Below, one piece after another: positions 1 through 11,939 of a stretch of DNA of 64,000 nt (its first letter is position 1; every line of letters begins with the position of its first letter). The translations under genes were made by a program, and so were the position numbers. The DNA comes from Hypsibius dujardini (Eukaryota > Tardigrada > Eutardigrada > Parachela > Hypsibiidae), in assembly GCA_001579985.1 (NCBI GenBank), contig LRSR01010568.1, positions 1 to 64,000 of the forward strand, read 5' to 3'. Under the pieces are notes generated by a model. It saw nothing but the letters and a program-made list of their open reading frames with translations. It made no database searches and was not told the origin of the DNA.

Positions 1-801
1 AGTGATCAAAACATCATAATCGGATTGCTATACCAGAAGCATTTTGAAAAGCCTAAACTCAGTCGCTTTTCGCTTTTTAGAGGTGACCCTTGAGTAGCAG
101 TTCCCATAATTGGAGCCCTGTCCCTTGTGTACGAGTCTCAGAGTCAAATCCATAGAAGCATCCCCATAAAAATCTGAGAATTGTTTTGCTGCTTTCAATC
201 AATTTCCTGGTCTATTATCGATTCCAGATAAATTAAGTTACTTGGTATTCCACTAATTGTGTAGAGTGGTAGAAGAACACAACTATTTCTCCACTGACAA
301 ATCTTCTCGTTCTTCTTTGCATATAAGCAGGTTATGCAATCACTGTGCAGCTTCGATATTGAATTTCTGTCACAGACAATTGGTTCCTAATTCATTCAGA
401 TGGTGTACATGCAGTAGTCATCCTCCGCTTTTAGACGCGTCATAAGCACGTAGGGTTCTTTTAGCCTCGGTGTGAATAGAGTTTGAGCGGGCCCCGACCT
501 CAACGCATGCAAACAATATCGTTGAAAGTAAGACAACAGATGAAGCGCCACCTGGAGCAGATTTCTAATCGCAATTCACCTAAGTGTTTCCTTGTCCCAT
601 TCAGCCAATTATCAGCCTAAAGGTAGGTAAACTTATCATCACATTGATTAAAGGTCAGCTCAACAGGCTCCAAAGTATCTGTAGTCAGTATACTAGACGG
701 CCAGTCAAGCCCTAGCGCAGTTTAGCCAGCCTTAATTCTAATGCAAGCGAATGTAGCATAATACCGATTCATAGTCCCATAAGCGCCCACCTCTGCAACC
801 C
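1..801. other. 5' flank of the Ig-like gene, no gene recognised
   Basis: No convincing exon, RNA gene or repeat is visible here. The only open frame of note (about 257-445) has no recognisable composition. The stretch may hold the promoter and 5' untranslated region of the gene that begins near 802. Confidence 0.4.
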
Positions 802-3800
802 ATGACCTCCCAAGAAGTCGCTTTGCTTTTCTCCACTAATATGGCAGGAACGCTTCTCCGGCAGATTTGTGTCGTCACTCTGCTTTTCTTGTCACATGTT
901 CTTGCGAAAAATGGAGCAGCTGTTAATCGTTGCCACCCAGTGATCCATCACTTCCAGGAGGATCAAACGGTTCTCACCATCACCTCTGCCCCCTGGCCCT
1001 TAAAACAAATCACCCTCACTCAAGGGGAAGTACAACTCCGAAGGGAACGGATTATCGCATGTGCCTGTTCCAACGCGGACTCTACCTCGGTTGATGATAC
1101 AAATTCCTTGAGGGATCAGCCAAGTTGGCTCTCCGTTCCAGCCTCGGAACAGTCTTCTGAATGGGCCTTCTCCAAGTCATGGCGAGGGTTAGCAGTGCAG
1201 TTGAAACGCGTTACGTACCTCACAAACTTCACCTCTAATCAAGTCTATCGCTGCGGATATTTCGGAAATGCTATCCAAATCGGAATAACCATAAAACCAC
1301 CGATTATTGCTTCAGACTTCTCCTCAACTTCCGGCTCTTGCAAGCCGGAAATTTATCTAGCCAGCACGGGCGCGCCCCTCACTTCCAGGCGAATTGTAGC
1401 CGCTCATGGGCGAACTTTCACAGACATTCGCTGCAGATGTCTCGGTTCCTCATCTCCCGACAACATGCAGCTATATTGGGAAAGAAACGGAGTCCAGCTA
1501 ACCAAAGAATCTGGTTCAACCGAGATCCTACAGGAGCTGGAAGGCGTCGTGCTTTCCCTCAATGTCACCGCTGATAGTAGTGTTTATCGGTCGACCTTCA
1601 AGTGCCGAAGTGGACTTATCCACTCGGACAGTTTTATCCTCGAAACGCTTTGTAAGTCGCAAAAGGATAAGATAGGTTGAGAGGTTAATCAACAAATTGT
1701 TGTTTGTATTTTGCAGCAGGACCGGTGGTGACGCAAATTTTAAAAACTCCTCAACCAATGTTTGTCAATGAAGAAGTCAACATAACGTGTGTTTCTGCTG
1801 GATGGAACCCCGGAAGCAGATTGGACTTCCGACTAGTACGCGGCGGTAATGAAAGCCGCACCTTGGCTCCTCGAATCACCTCGACTGTTTATGAAACCAC
1901 CAAAAATGTCTACGTCATTGAAAAGAGCATTACTTTCACACCAGACTGGAGCATGTTTCAGTGGAACTTGCAATGTCAAGCATCAAATACGGACAGCGCG
2001 ATATGGGATCTACTAGTTAACGGAGTCAAACCTGGAAATGCTGATCGGTTTGTTGAAGATGAACGCTTTCAAGGTGTCGCAGATTCTGCTTTAACTGCCT
2101 ATTCCACTCATCCGATAGAGGATGTTATGGCCCTCACAATAGCCGAAGGTAAGACAGCAATCTGCTCAACTGCGTGAGTCACCGATAGTTTATAGCTTAT
2201 TTTTTGGTCAAACAGAAGAAAGCTATACTTGTGAGCCGAGTATTTTATTCCAAGACGACACTATGGAATTTAACGACAGAGTCATCGCAGTGGAAGAGGA
2301 CAAGCTCTTTCACTTGACATGCCATTGTCGAAACGACACAACGCAATCCTCCACGGGAGGAATTATTCGACGACCATTTTCCTGGACCCTTCGGGGTGAG
2401 AAGCTAACCTCAGACAGCATGGCTATGGCGGGTACTCTGGCCTATCGTACTTACATCGCGTCCAGTAAAAAGGACACGCAACCGACCTTTGTCTGTCATG
2501 GACGAAATGCATCTTCTGCTTCGGTACGTCAATTCTCTTGCTCGATCTTAATTAACAGGCCACTTGAATCTTCTGTTTGATATTTTAGGTGACTCTGAAT
2601 GTCCTCTCTCCGATCAGTCAAGTGAATATCGCTTTGGAACAGACCGATTTTGTCAATACTATCACCAACAAAATCACGTGCTCAGCTCCGGCTGCTAATC
2701 CCCCTCCATTGTTCCGTTTCGTAATCCATTACCAGAACGGAACTGTAGAAGAAATTTCTAGCAAAGACATCAGCTTCAAATCAGGATTGAGCGAGACACA
2801 ATTCCCACCGATTATGAACAGCACCGCCAGCTTTGTATTCCTGGCGGAGGAACAGCATGCAGGCGCTGAAATTGTCTGCCTGGCGTTCCAGATAACTGAT
2901 CTGCTCCTACTTCCGCCATTGCCTATTTCAACGGAACACATCTCACAAAACAGCGCAAACACAAACACAGCCAGCGTAAAAGTACATCTAGTCAAGGGTC
3001 GTCCCCCGGTTATCACCGAGTTCTATAGTGCACCGCGGGAACCGATCGTGGGGGAACTTTTTAAGTTGTTCTGCTTAGTGGAAAGCTCTGCACCGCTGTG
3101 GAACGTGCGCGCTATTCGACAGGACGGAGATGGTCAGAACGTTTCCTATCCTGTCGTGTCCAACCAACACATTATGCTGCGTGAGGGAGGGGAAATGATG
3201 GAACAGATCGGGGCTGGTCTGGTTGCAACAAGGGAACATAGTGGTCGATATCGATGCGAAACAAGGAGCGTGTTTGGTCAAGCCGAAAGAGTCTTTCACG
3301 ACGTACTAGTCAAAGGTATCAGTAAACGTGACCTACAACAAAATTATTTTATATCTACTTAAATTTCCATATTTCTTGTTTTGTTGATATCTAGCGCCGC
3401 CTATGCTGGACGCTAGCCTCTTGGGTTTCATGGGCGTTCGTTCCGTTTATGTTGAAAAGGAACAAAGTCACATGGAATTAGATGTGATAGTCCACGATGA
3501 CACCGAACACCTCAACCCCATCGTCTTGGAATGGTTCGTCACACAAATCAAACATTTTTGCGAACTTTCACATGTATTTTATTGGTTGATAGTTGGGTCG
3601 GTAACGGAGGAAATTATTACGGTCATCCATTAAACGATACCTCAATGGAGCGCGTTCCAAACAAAGACACAAGTGAAAGTGCGATCATCCGTATAAGCAT
3701 GTCAAGCCAAGATTGGCGTTACGGCTGGTCTATCAATGGAAGCAGATATTTAACGTGTCGAGCCACCAACAGCATCGGTACTTCCTCCCCACTCAACGTG

Positions 3801-4629
3801 CAATTTAAAAATCCAACAATCGGTAAGAAATTAACTCATTTAATATGAAATAAGTGACATGAATAAAATGACTGTCGTGGATTGTTTTAAGGGATGGATG
3901 TGGTGAGGATAGATGCCATTTTGCAACGTATTGCAAAATCAGCTGTTAAACAGCTGCGGGTATCTAGCCGGATTCTTATGCTATTACCAAACGCAACCTC
4001 CGTCGTTGCTTTCGCGCAGACGGTTCGATCGTGCTCCCTTGTGACAGGAACAGAAATGCTCTTCAACATGACCCTCAATTGTTCAGAGCAGACAACGAGC
4101 GGCAAGTTGTCCCGCTTCCACACAACTGAGTACACTTTTAATATCTCTACAACCGAGCCTGCAGATGCTTATCGGGTCACGGTAGTCACTCAAGTTGGCG
4201 ATGAGCTTTATCATACCAGTGTGATGGTCAATATTACTCAAGCTTCAAACAACTACCAAAACCAACACCATCATATCAAAGGTATTTCGTTTGAAATGTT
4301 CAATTCAATTCTTCTTTTGCAATTAAAATTGACGCATCGCATTTGACACTCCAGGGATGCGAAACTCAACAAGAATTTGGATGTTAGCACTGGCCATTGG
4401 CGCGTTTTGTGCTTTTATTGTTTTGGTCATGGCCGCGGCTCGTCAGTCACACAAACGCAGTCAAAACGTAAGACCGACTACTATTCCACAAAGCAGGAGA
4501 GGAATTGATAAGACTGCCTTTATTGACAGACTTTTGGAAAGCGCTCAACCATCTCCAAGCATGGTACAAAGTTCTCGGACCCATCTTCCGTTTCAAAAAA
4601 GGATATTTTCCGCCAAATTGAGATTCTAG
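802..4629 (+). CDS. Single-pass membrane protein with Ig-like ectodomain, 8 exons
   Basis: Exons: 802-1651, 1717-2148, 2216-2523, 2589-3315, 3395-3533, 3593-3822, 3892-4281, 4355-4629. All phases join into 1116 codons plus stop. The first ATG is at 802, but the ATG at 841 opens a cleaner signal peptide (MAGTLLRQICVVTLLFLSHV). The ectodomain is about 1,000 residues with repeated spaced cysteine pairs and YRC/FKC/YTC/YRCET signatures typical of Ig-fold F and G strands, plus many N-glycosylation sequons. Five of seven introns are phase 1, as in Ig-module genes. Exon 8 encodes the membrane span (WMLALAIGAFCAFIVLVMAA), a basic stop-transfer and a tail of about 60 residues without a recognised domain. 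A cell-surface adhesion or recognition role is inferred only from architecture. The exon 5/6 junction is the weakest part of the model. I do not recognise a named family. Confidence 0.75.
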
Positions 4630-5224
4630 AAAACGATCCGGTTGTTGTGCGCGTATCTTCAAATGTCCGTAAAAGCGATCACAGCTTCAGCTGAAACCAG
4701 ACGAATACAATAATACAAGACTGCTTTTTTATTGGTTGCAGCTTGTTTAGATTAGCCCAAAATGAGCTTTCTAATCCATGAGAGATTTAATGATATTCGA
4801 GAAACCTACTCTTTCGTAATTCATCTGACTTCGGAAAATGATTCATAACAAAACCAAATAAGATATCTGTACTCTGTAGCTTGGCTCTTAGACCATATAT
4901 TTTCTTGCTGCTTCTTGTTGTTTAATAGACTGAGGTCAAACTGCATGCCATCGCTCTACAGCTGATGTTGCTGACTAGCATTGGGCAGTTCAGTTCAGTT
5001 CATATCAATAATTAATGTTAAATATAATAATTAATGTTAAATACAATAATTAATGTTAAATATCAATAATTAATGTTATATATCAAGTGTCAAGCCGCCA
5101 AGCATTAACCAAAAATTAATAAAAAAATAACATATATATGCTTCAAAAAGTTGTCGTATATAAGCGCAATGCGTTTCCATTGCCGATATTGCAGCATTGA
5201 AGTACACAATTGCTTTGTCCATAC
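4630..5224. other. Spacer with an AT-rich minisatellite
   Basis: Probable 3' flank of the Ig-like gene. The only structure seen is the tandem repeat at 5004-5086. No exon is supported here. Confidence 0.5.
5004..5086. repeat. AT-rich minisatellite, about 20 bp x 4
   Basis: Four near-identical head-to-tail units built around AATAATTAATGTTAAAT, differing by one or two bases each. It lies between the Ig-like gene and the first receptor relic. Confidence 0.85.
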
Positions 5225-6845
5225 AATTTATAGGATGTTTTGAGAGTCGCTTGCTGAACAAATTAGCCGCCGCATGGAATGCTCTTTTCATTACGATGTT
5301 TGTATTCCGTTGCATTTAGATGAGTGAGCTGGATATAGTTTGGTGAGTGATTTAGCAAGGACTTTACCAAGGACCCATCCAAGTTAGGTAACTCCTTCCC
5401 CGATGACCCCGGAGAAGGGTATCATCTACTGCGCGATCTTCGTCAAGATGAACTGGAGCAGAATTCATCTACTCCATGACACTCATCGTTGTTCATCCTA
5501 TCGTACCGTGCCTCTCAACAAATAACTCATCAATAGTTCTCCTCGGCCGATGGGAATGTCTTAGAATTGTCAAGAGTCAATTCTTGAGGACTTTAACAGC
5601 AAAAGCAGGGGTACAGTATGACTCTTTCGTTAAGACAAGCACAGTTACATACTCCCGTCCCTCCCTCCTAGAAGGGATCTTGCAAATGGTTGTATACTGT
5701 GGTGCTACTCTTCTTGAGAGTTCATTTGGCCTTCGCAAAGTTCTGATACGACTCAACAAGAAAAATACCAGGGAACAGTGAATCATTCTAATTAGCTTGA
5801 CTTTACTGCAAAGAAGTGCCATATCCCGGTTTTACTGCCTTTTATTATCCATTTTTATTTCTATTGCAGATAACTCCTGCAAAACTTAACCTAACCTATG
5901 GGGAACACGTAAGCATCTAAATTCACAATAATGATTCGTGATTTTTTTGCCATCCTGCAAAGAGAGTTTAAAAGGTAGCATATAGATTGACACTTAGATT
6001 ATAAATATGAAAAATATGTCACTAACATTTGAAGTAACTGACTCGGCTACTGTATCTACCTTTCGATAATGAACTATTACCATCCGAAAAGGTATTCCTA
6101 GTTATAACGCCATTTTATCACCCTTCGTGGGAGGATTTTACTTGGCAAACTTTGACGGCAACGATGAGGTTAGAGCCGAAACTTGCACATACGCGCAATA
6201 CAGAGGCACTTGGTCCAATGGCTAGCAGTGTTCTTTCTTTGACTTGAGCTCGTGCGACTAGCCTACCGAACAGTCATCATCATTACCCGAGCGTTATACC
6301 ATGGATCTTGATACTCTACTGATTTAGGGCGTCGTCTGGCCGTTCGCTGGGAGTACCAAGCAAGGGTGAAATACAGCGCAGAATCAACACATGATATGGT
6401 GCAATTGATAATTATAATTTAGACCCATTTTCAGACACGTCCTATCGTCCCTGCTGGCCACATTGCTGTAGAACTCACGGCAGAGGTTTCCTTCTTGTTG
6501 TATTCTAATTTTTATCTCCCCTAACGGGATTAATATTTCTGTCTGTCTGCCTTCCTGCTTTTCTGACTAGCTGTCTGCCTATCTGTCTCTTCGCCTCTCT
6601 CTCTCTACCAGCCCGTGCGGGATAAGTTCAGAACAAACCTATATGTGTCTGTAAATCCACAGGCGATTTGCAAAGGAAATGATTGTGAGTGGTTTGGGCG
6701 TCCAGCGGGAGGAATAGCTCTTTCCGATCGGCTTTTGAACAGTAGTTTTGAGCTTGAAGTTAGACTGCTCCGTATGCTTGCACATGCTGCTGTCGCTCAT
6801 GAAGATACAGTGAGCTGCTTTGACATCTTGACCGGTGTTTTCAAG
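5225..6845 (+). pseudogene. Decayed copy of the neighbouring ANF-receptor-like gene
   Basis: Pieces matching successive exons of the intact receptor gene at 8607-11939 occur in the same order and strand. The exon-2-like piece reads CFESRLLNKLAAAWNALFIT at about 5234-5297. An exon-3-like piece starts near 5400, and an exon-4-like SFGLRKVLI lies near 5725. A 39-nt exon-5-like piece (ITPAKLNLTYGEH) lies near 5872-5910, and exon-6-like VFLVITP...FTWQ near 6092. An exon-7-like LVRLAYRTVIIITRA lies near 6247, AGHIAVELTAEV near 6452, and the exon-9-like piece WFGRPAGG...FK ends at 6845. No signal-peptide exon and no membrane-span exon are seen. The exon-7-like part is interrupted by a stop (CATGGATCT-TGA), and the exon-6-like part is out of frame. 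It is therefore a degenerate tandem duplicate, clearly older than the exon copy at 13316. Confidence 0.75.
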
Positions 6846-8606
6846 GTTTGTGGCAAGTTTACAATTTACCTGAAATGTGCCAGAAATATCTGATTTATTC
6901 TATATTCAATAAATATTCTATTGAAGCCGCCATATTATTGACTACTAAACTTGTTTTGCATCAACAACCGATTCTTTTACCGAGCGCTTTCTGCGGAACT
7001 GATACCTAATGCGACCTGGTTAAAGGCCATGATTTTTTGCTTGATGAACCGAAGACGGTTCATTAAGATGGGGGTTCTCGGGTTACAAAACGAAGTGGTT
7101 GTCTGGTAAAAGAAGGTCATCAAGTGTAAAAGTAGCGTGTAAAAGTGAAAAAGTGAAACATTTTCTGAATTTTAGAAATTCGCTTCTGGAAGATTATCAT
7201 AACCACAACGGTTACTGCTTCCTCTCTGTTCTGAATATATTATGGGATCCCGCACGTAAGCCAAGTAATATGTTTTGACACGACGAGATAAACGTTCCTG
7301 CATTAATTATGTTACCGGTGTATTTCAACGTGAGAGACTTCCTTTGACTTTTCAGACAGGTCCGTGAACATCGCGTCAGACACGCTCGCTGGTAGATTCT
7401 CAATCCGAATTATCTTGTTCTGAAGTAAAATCTACCACAACATTTCCGGTCTGTGTTGCAGAGAATGGCTATCTACTTATTCATATCCTGCCTGGCACTG
7501 CTCCTCAACATAAGCCATTCCACTTTTAATACCCTCCTAGTTAGTTTTCACAACAGCCAATCATGGCCGCACCTTTCTGACCACTAATTCATGTGCATCC
7601 ACCATCATTTTCTAACCTTTTGGTCAGCACAAATGTCTTTGCAAGTATTCTGTAAACCTAAACCGACGCCGATAATTAGAAACCTCTTGTGAATTCTCTC
7701 TCCCCCCCCCCAATCTGTCCACCAAAACTTGCAGGTGTCCGCTGATATGGGACGATAGCCAATATTTTTGCATGAAAGTTTCCTTGAAATCCTTTAAAAG
7801 GTCTTAGCTTGCGGTAGGGAGTTATTCCTCGATGTCATTTTCTTCGGCAATGAACCCCAATCAGGCGATGTGGCATTCAGAATACAGAGGGACCTCGTTG
7901 TGACCACTGATATTTATCCTGATTATGTGACACGGTCTTGGCAGTAAATATCTCTGCAGAAAATTTGGTTTTATTGGCATGACCAAGAGAGATATGCTGC
8001 CCCGCTGATTTGATGAGAATGCCAGCGGAAACATTGGCTGTATATGCTGTAAATTTACGGTATTGTATATGGAACCCATGATGAGGCTGTAGAGTAGCAC
8101 GCAGCACTCCAGGTGTCATGGATATTCATTGAGTATATATATAAGACATACAATCATATTCATATAAGTGTTATATTAACACTTTGTTCCTCGGACTAGA
8201 CATAAATCCATACTAAGTATTTGATTGTACAGGGCCCTCTAGGGGTATGAATTGTGATTGAAATATCATTTCATTTTAATGTTCTTATGAATAAATGTTA
8301 ACCCGAAAGGCTATCCTCCCCCTTTGTAGTTCGCCAGGCTCATCTGTTGATTTAACCTAGCCAGACAATTGATCACTTGTGAATACTGTACACACAATAT
8401 ATATCACAACACTATTTCCTATATAAATATTTTTACAACTACCCTACACCATATGAGATACGATAAGCAACTCCCTCTTGCGGTATCACCTTTAAGTATG
8501 CGAGAGCAGTGAGAGTACTTTCTTATCCTGCAACTATACTGCGACCTACCCTTCATTCCCAGTAAAGTACAGGAAAATTAGTTCTAATGACCATCATTTC
8601 TTCCAA
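6846..8606. other. Spacer, no gene recognised
   Basis: AT-rich DNA with a poly-C run near 7705 and no exon I can support. Open frames on the minus strand (about 7861-8119) have no recognisable composition. It is the 5' flank of the receptor gene. Confidence 0.45.
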
Positions 8607-11600
8607 ATGGTTTGCTATTTTGCCTTGAAGCGAGCCAGTCTATGGGTGTTGTTGTTGCGGCTGTTATTAGTCGGTGCGGCTACAGGACTCCGTGTTAACA
8701 TTGTGTCCCCTGGATTCTTTAGCTGGCGTGACAGCACTTCCCTCTCTCAACTTGCTCCAGGCATTCTCACGGGATTGGATGCCATTCGTCGCACCTATCC
8801 CCAATTCAACTGGACATCGGAAATGTTATCTACTGAACGCTTGACCGATTGTCCCAGTCTACGCGACAATATCCAATATGAACTTTCCAAATGGTACTAC
8901 ACCAAAAAGTATGACGGGGACGAGGTGTTGACTGTTATTATTACACCAGGTCAGTCCACCTTGTCATTTGCATTATGAATGCAAACCATAAATAAGCCAT
9001 TAGTAGCTCCTTTCTCCCTCTGCTCCTTGAGTCTAGCCTTGAGTCATTGTCAGTTTCCATGTTGAGGATAAATATTTAAATTATCAAAAGATGGAAGCAC
9101 AGGATTCACTATACGGACAAGTCTGACTTATCCGGTGTATATGTCACTGACTGACGCAGCTGACAAATTTTTGTTTTAGACAAAAGTCATTTTACCTAAT
9201 GCCAGCTTTCTATCAAGGATCTTTGTAATACCCGAATCAACTTTGCCTCTCCACTTATTGCTAAAATTCCAATTAAAATGAAATGTTCATGAAATGGCTT
9301 TACCAAGCCGAAACCCGGAAGCCGGTTTGTATGGCCTAATGTTTGTAGGGTGTTTTGAGGTTCGCTTGCTGAACGAACTAGCCGCCGCTTGGGATGTTCT
9401 TCTTATAACAAGGTCTGCATTTGCATTTTTAAATGATCTAGTAAAATACACAAGTATTGCGTAGTGTATCATTGGAGGGTATCTTGCAGCATGGATTATG
9501 CTGAAGAAATGGGTAATCGCAACGTTTACCCCAGCCACGTGACGACTTCCCCTTTGAGTCCTGAAAATGGCATCGTCTACTGCGCACTTTTCGCCAAAAT
9601 GAACTGGACCAAGTTGTATCTTTTGCATGACAGCAGTAGCACTTCCTATTTCATATTCCAAATGACCTTGTTACCATCTTCTCTCCCCAAAAATTGTCCC
9701 ATCCAATTAACGAGCCAAAGGTTTGCTTCAGCTGCGTGGAATGCATCGCAGCAGCTGCAATTAATCCTTCAGGACTTTAACAGCAAAAGCAGAGGTATGA
9801 GTGACAGTGACATTTCATCTTCCATCGGAATGAATGGCTTGTTTGATAGTGATGCTGTACTTGGGCAACCCATTTGGCCTTCGTAAAATTCTGGTAAAAA
9901 AACATATATATCTTCTAGTATAATTAACCAGCTTCAATTAGCTAACATAATAAACGACTTTGCTCTTACACAGATTGAGGCCGTAAAGTTCAACCTGCTT
10001 GCTGGAGAACATGTGAGTGAATACCCACAATAGACTCCTTGATTTTGACTGAATCTCTATGCCAAGCAAAAATGTACGGCCAAATTTAATAGAGAAGAAC
10101 AAGAATTATTGTTCTGGACACCTGTCACACATATAGCACTACTGTACTATCAACTAATTAATGGCGAATTTGTGAGTGTGTCATGATTTTGAGATTGGGA
10201 TTTTGTTTGATTACAAACAGGCTCATCCAAAAGCCGGCAATTTCATTATCCCCTTAAACCATTCTTATAATATTTATAGCGTAAGATGTAGCATAAAGTC
10301 AACTTATTAATCCGCTTGATGGGTCTGGCACAAACGAATGTCGTTGAAGACGGATCAGTATGTGGGCGGCAGAACCCAGGGGCGGAGAAAGATTGTAAGC
10401 GACGGGAAAAGTGCAAAAACCGACACAAAATAATGCTAATTTCTCCTTCTCCGTACAGAATCATTCCTCCAAAAACGGTCAAAGTCCAAGAAAGTCAAGA
10501 ATTATTATTAACAAATGGCCTGACAGCTGCAGTTCTCAATTAAATTCAATTAGCTAATAATGATTTTTGACAAAGGTATTCATGGCACTAACTCCGTACG
10601 ACAGCCCTGCCCTCTTTGGCAATTTTACTTGGCAAAATGATGACAGTGAGGATGAGGTTGGTGTCAAAGTCATATATTTGTATTTATAAAACATTCTTTT
10701 CTCAACAACAATAATAAGGTACTTTCCGCTTACCATCTAGCTAATGCGACTCGCATACCGAGCCGTCTTACTCATTGCCCGAGCAGATGTACGCGGACCT
10801 TGGTACTCCTCTGCTGCAGTGCGCCATCTGGTGCCTCAATGGGATCAACTTACGCGTGAAAAATACGACGGCCCACTACCTCGACCAAATTTGGTAAAAT
10901 ACACTAGTGGATAGTAAGTTTGACTGCATCTACTGGCACACAGTCTAATTAATATACATCGTGTGAATTTCAGCTTCTGACTGCCCTAGCTGCTGGTCAC
11001 ACTGCTGTGGAACTTATGGCGAAGGTTCAAGTCTGTTTGTCTATTTGTTTGCCTGTCTGTCTGTATTTTTGTATGTCTGTCTGATGGTCCTCTAATTCAA
11101 AAACAAATTGGCAGGCAGTCTATAAATCAAACCCTGGTGGATGGGTCGGGCGGCCACCTGGAGGGAAGTTGCTGGCAGATCAACTTCGAAATCAATCATT
11201 CGACCTTCAAATTGGGCACGTCTACATTTTGCCTCAGGGTCAACTTGATCGAGAAAATATCGCAAGCTGTTTTGACTTCGAAAGTGGTCATTTTAAGGTC
11301 AGTTGCTTTGTCTGAATTTTGTGGACATGTAATTATGTAAGTAAAATCCCATCGCCGGTCCCTCAGACATGTCTCACCTCAACATCTGACAAAGCCACCG
11401 CTCGCTTTCTTTGGAAGCGAGTTGCAAATGTAACCTGGTTCGATCATAATGATTTTCCATTTGATGAGCCAAAGTGTGGTTTTGATGGACATCGGGATAC
11501 GGATGACTGTAGAAGAAAAGGTATTTCCCGGTATACGAAGTCGAGCATCAAGTCAAATGTTTTAACAGAAAAAGGCCAACAAAAATGCTGTTCTTTTGGC

Positions 11601-11939
11601 AACCATTTGAATATGCCGTATGTACAGTTATTAATATGTAGACTTAATTTCAGACATCCACTTCAGAAACGTGGCCATATTCGCTAGCATCATCGTTATG
11701 ATAACCTTGCTGATCGTAATTATGGGAACGAGAAGGTGCTGTGATAATTGATAACTGTCAGCCGTTAGACATAGATCTCTCTATATGTGTTGATTATGAG
11801 AAATGTTAGGGACAGGGTAAAGTAAGAAGTGGTCTGACGATGTCTTTTTCTTTCCAGGCAGGTTCGCCGTCAACAAATTAAACATTCTACCTGGTGGATT
11901 GTGGAGTTTAATACGTTTGCACAGAAGGTCAATGGATAA
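8607..11939 (+). CDS. Natriuretic-peptide-receptor-like protein (ANF-receptor ectodomain, TM, short tail)
   Basis: Exons: 8607-8949, 9322-9412, 9490-9794, 9850-9893, 9974-10012, 10576-10656, 10741-10893, 10974-11024, 11115-11297, 11367-11520, 11654-11735, 11858-11939. They give 535 codons plus stop in unbroken phase. Residues 1-27 are a signal peptide. The next 450 or so resemble the periplasmic-binding-like ligand domain of natriuretic peptide receptors and receptor guanylate cyclases. Landmarks are LRVNIVSPGFF, VGCFEVRLLNELAAAWD, MNWTKLYLLHD, VMLYLGNPFGLRKIL and the membrane-proximal PKCGFDG...C cysteine loop. A hydrophobic span (VAIFASIIVMITLLIVIMG) is followed by only about 28 residues containing STWWIVEF, echoing the start of a cyclase juxtamembrane segment. 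No kinase-homology or cyclase domain follows, so the layout resembles the clearance receptor NPR-C. A weak donor just before the stop (AAG/GTCAAT at 11927) could instead lead to unseen exons. Intron 3 is only 55 nt. Confidence 0.72.

Noticed and set aside
536-560. CTCF-like GCGCCACCTGG motif
   Set aside because: A single short match is expected by chance and CTCF use in this lineage is unknown.
7861-8119. Overlapping minus-strand open frames
   Set aside because: Neither frame shows domain, signal peptide or splice context; they look like chance openings in AT-rich spacer.
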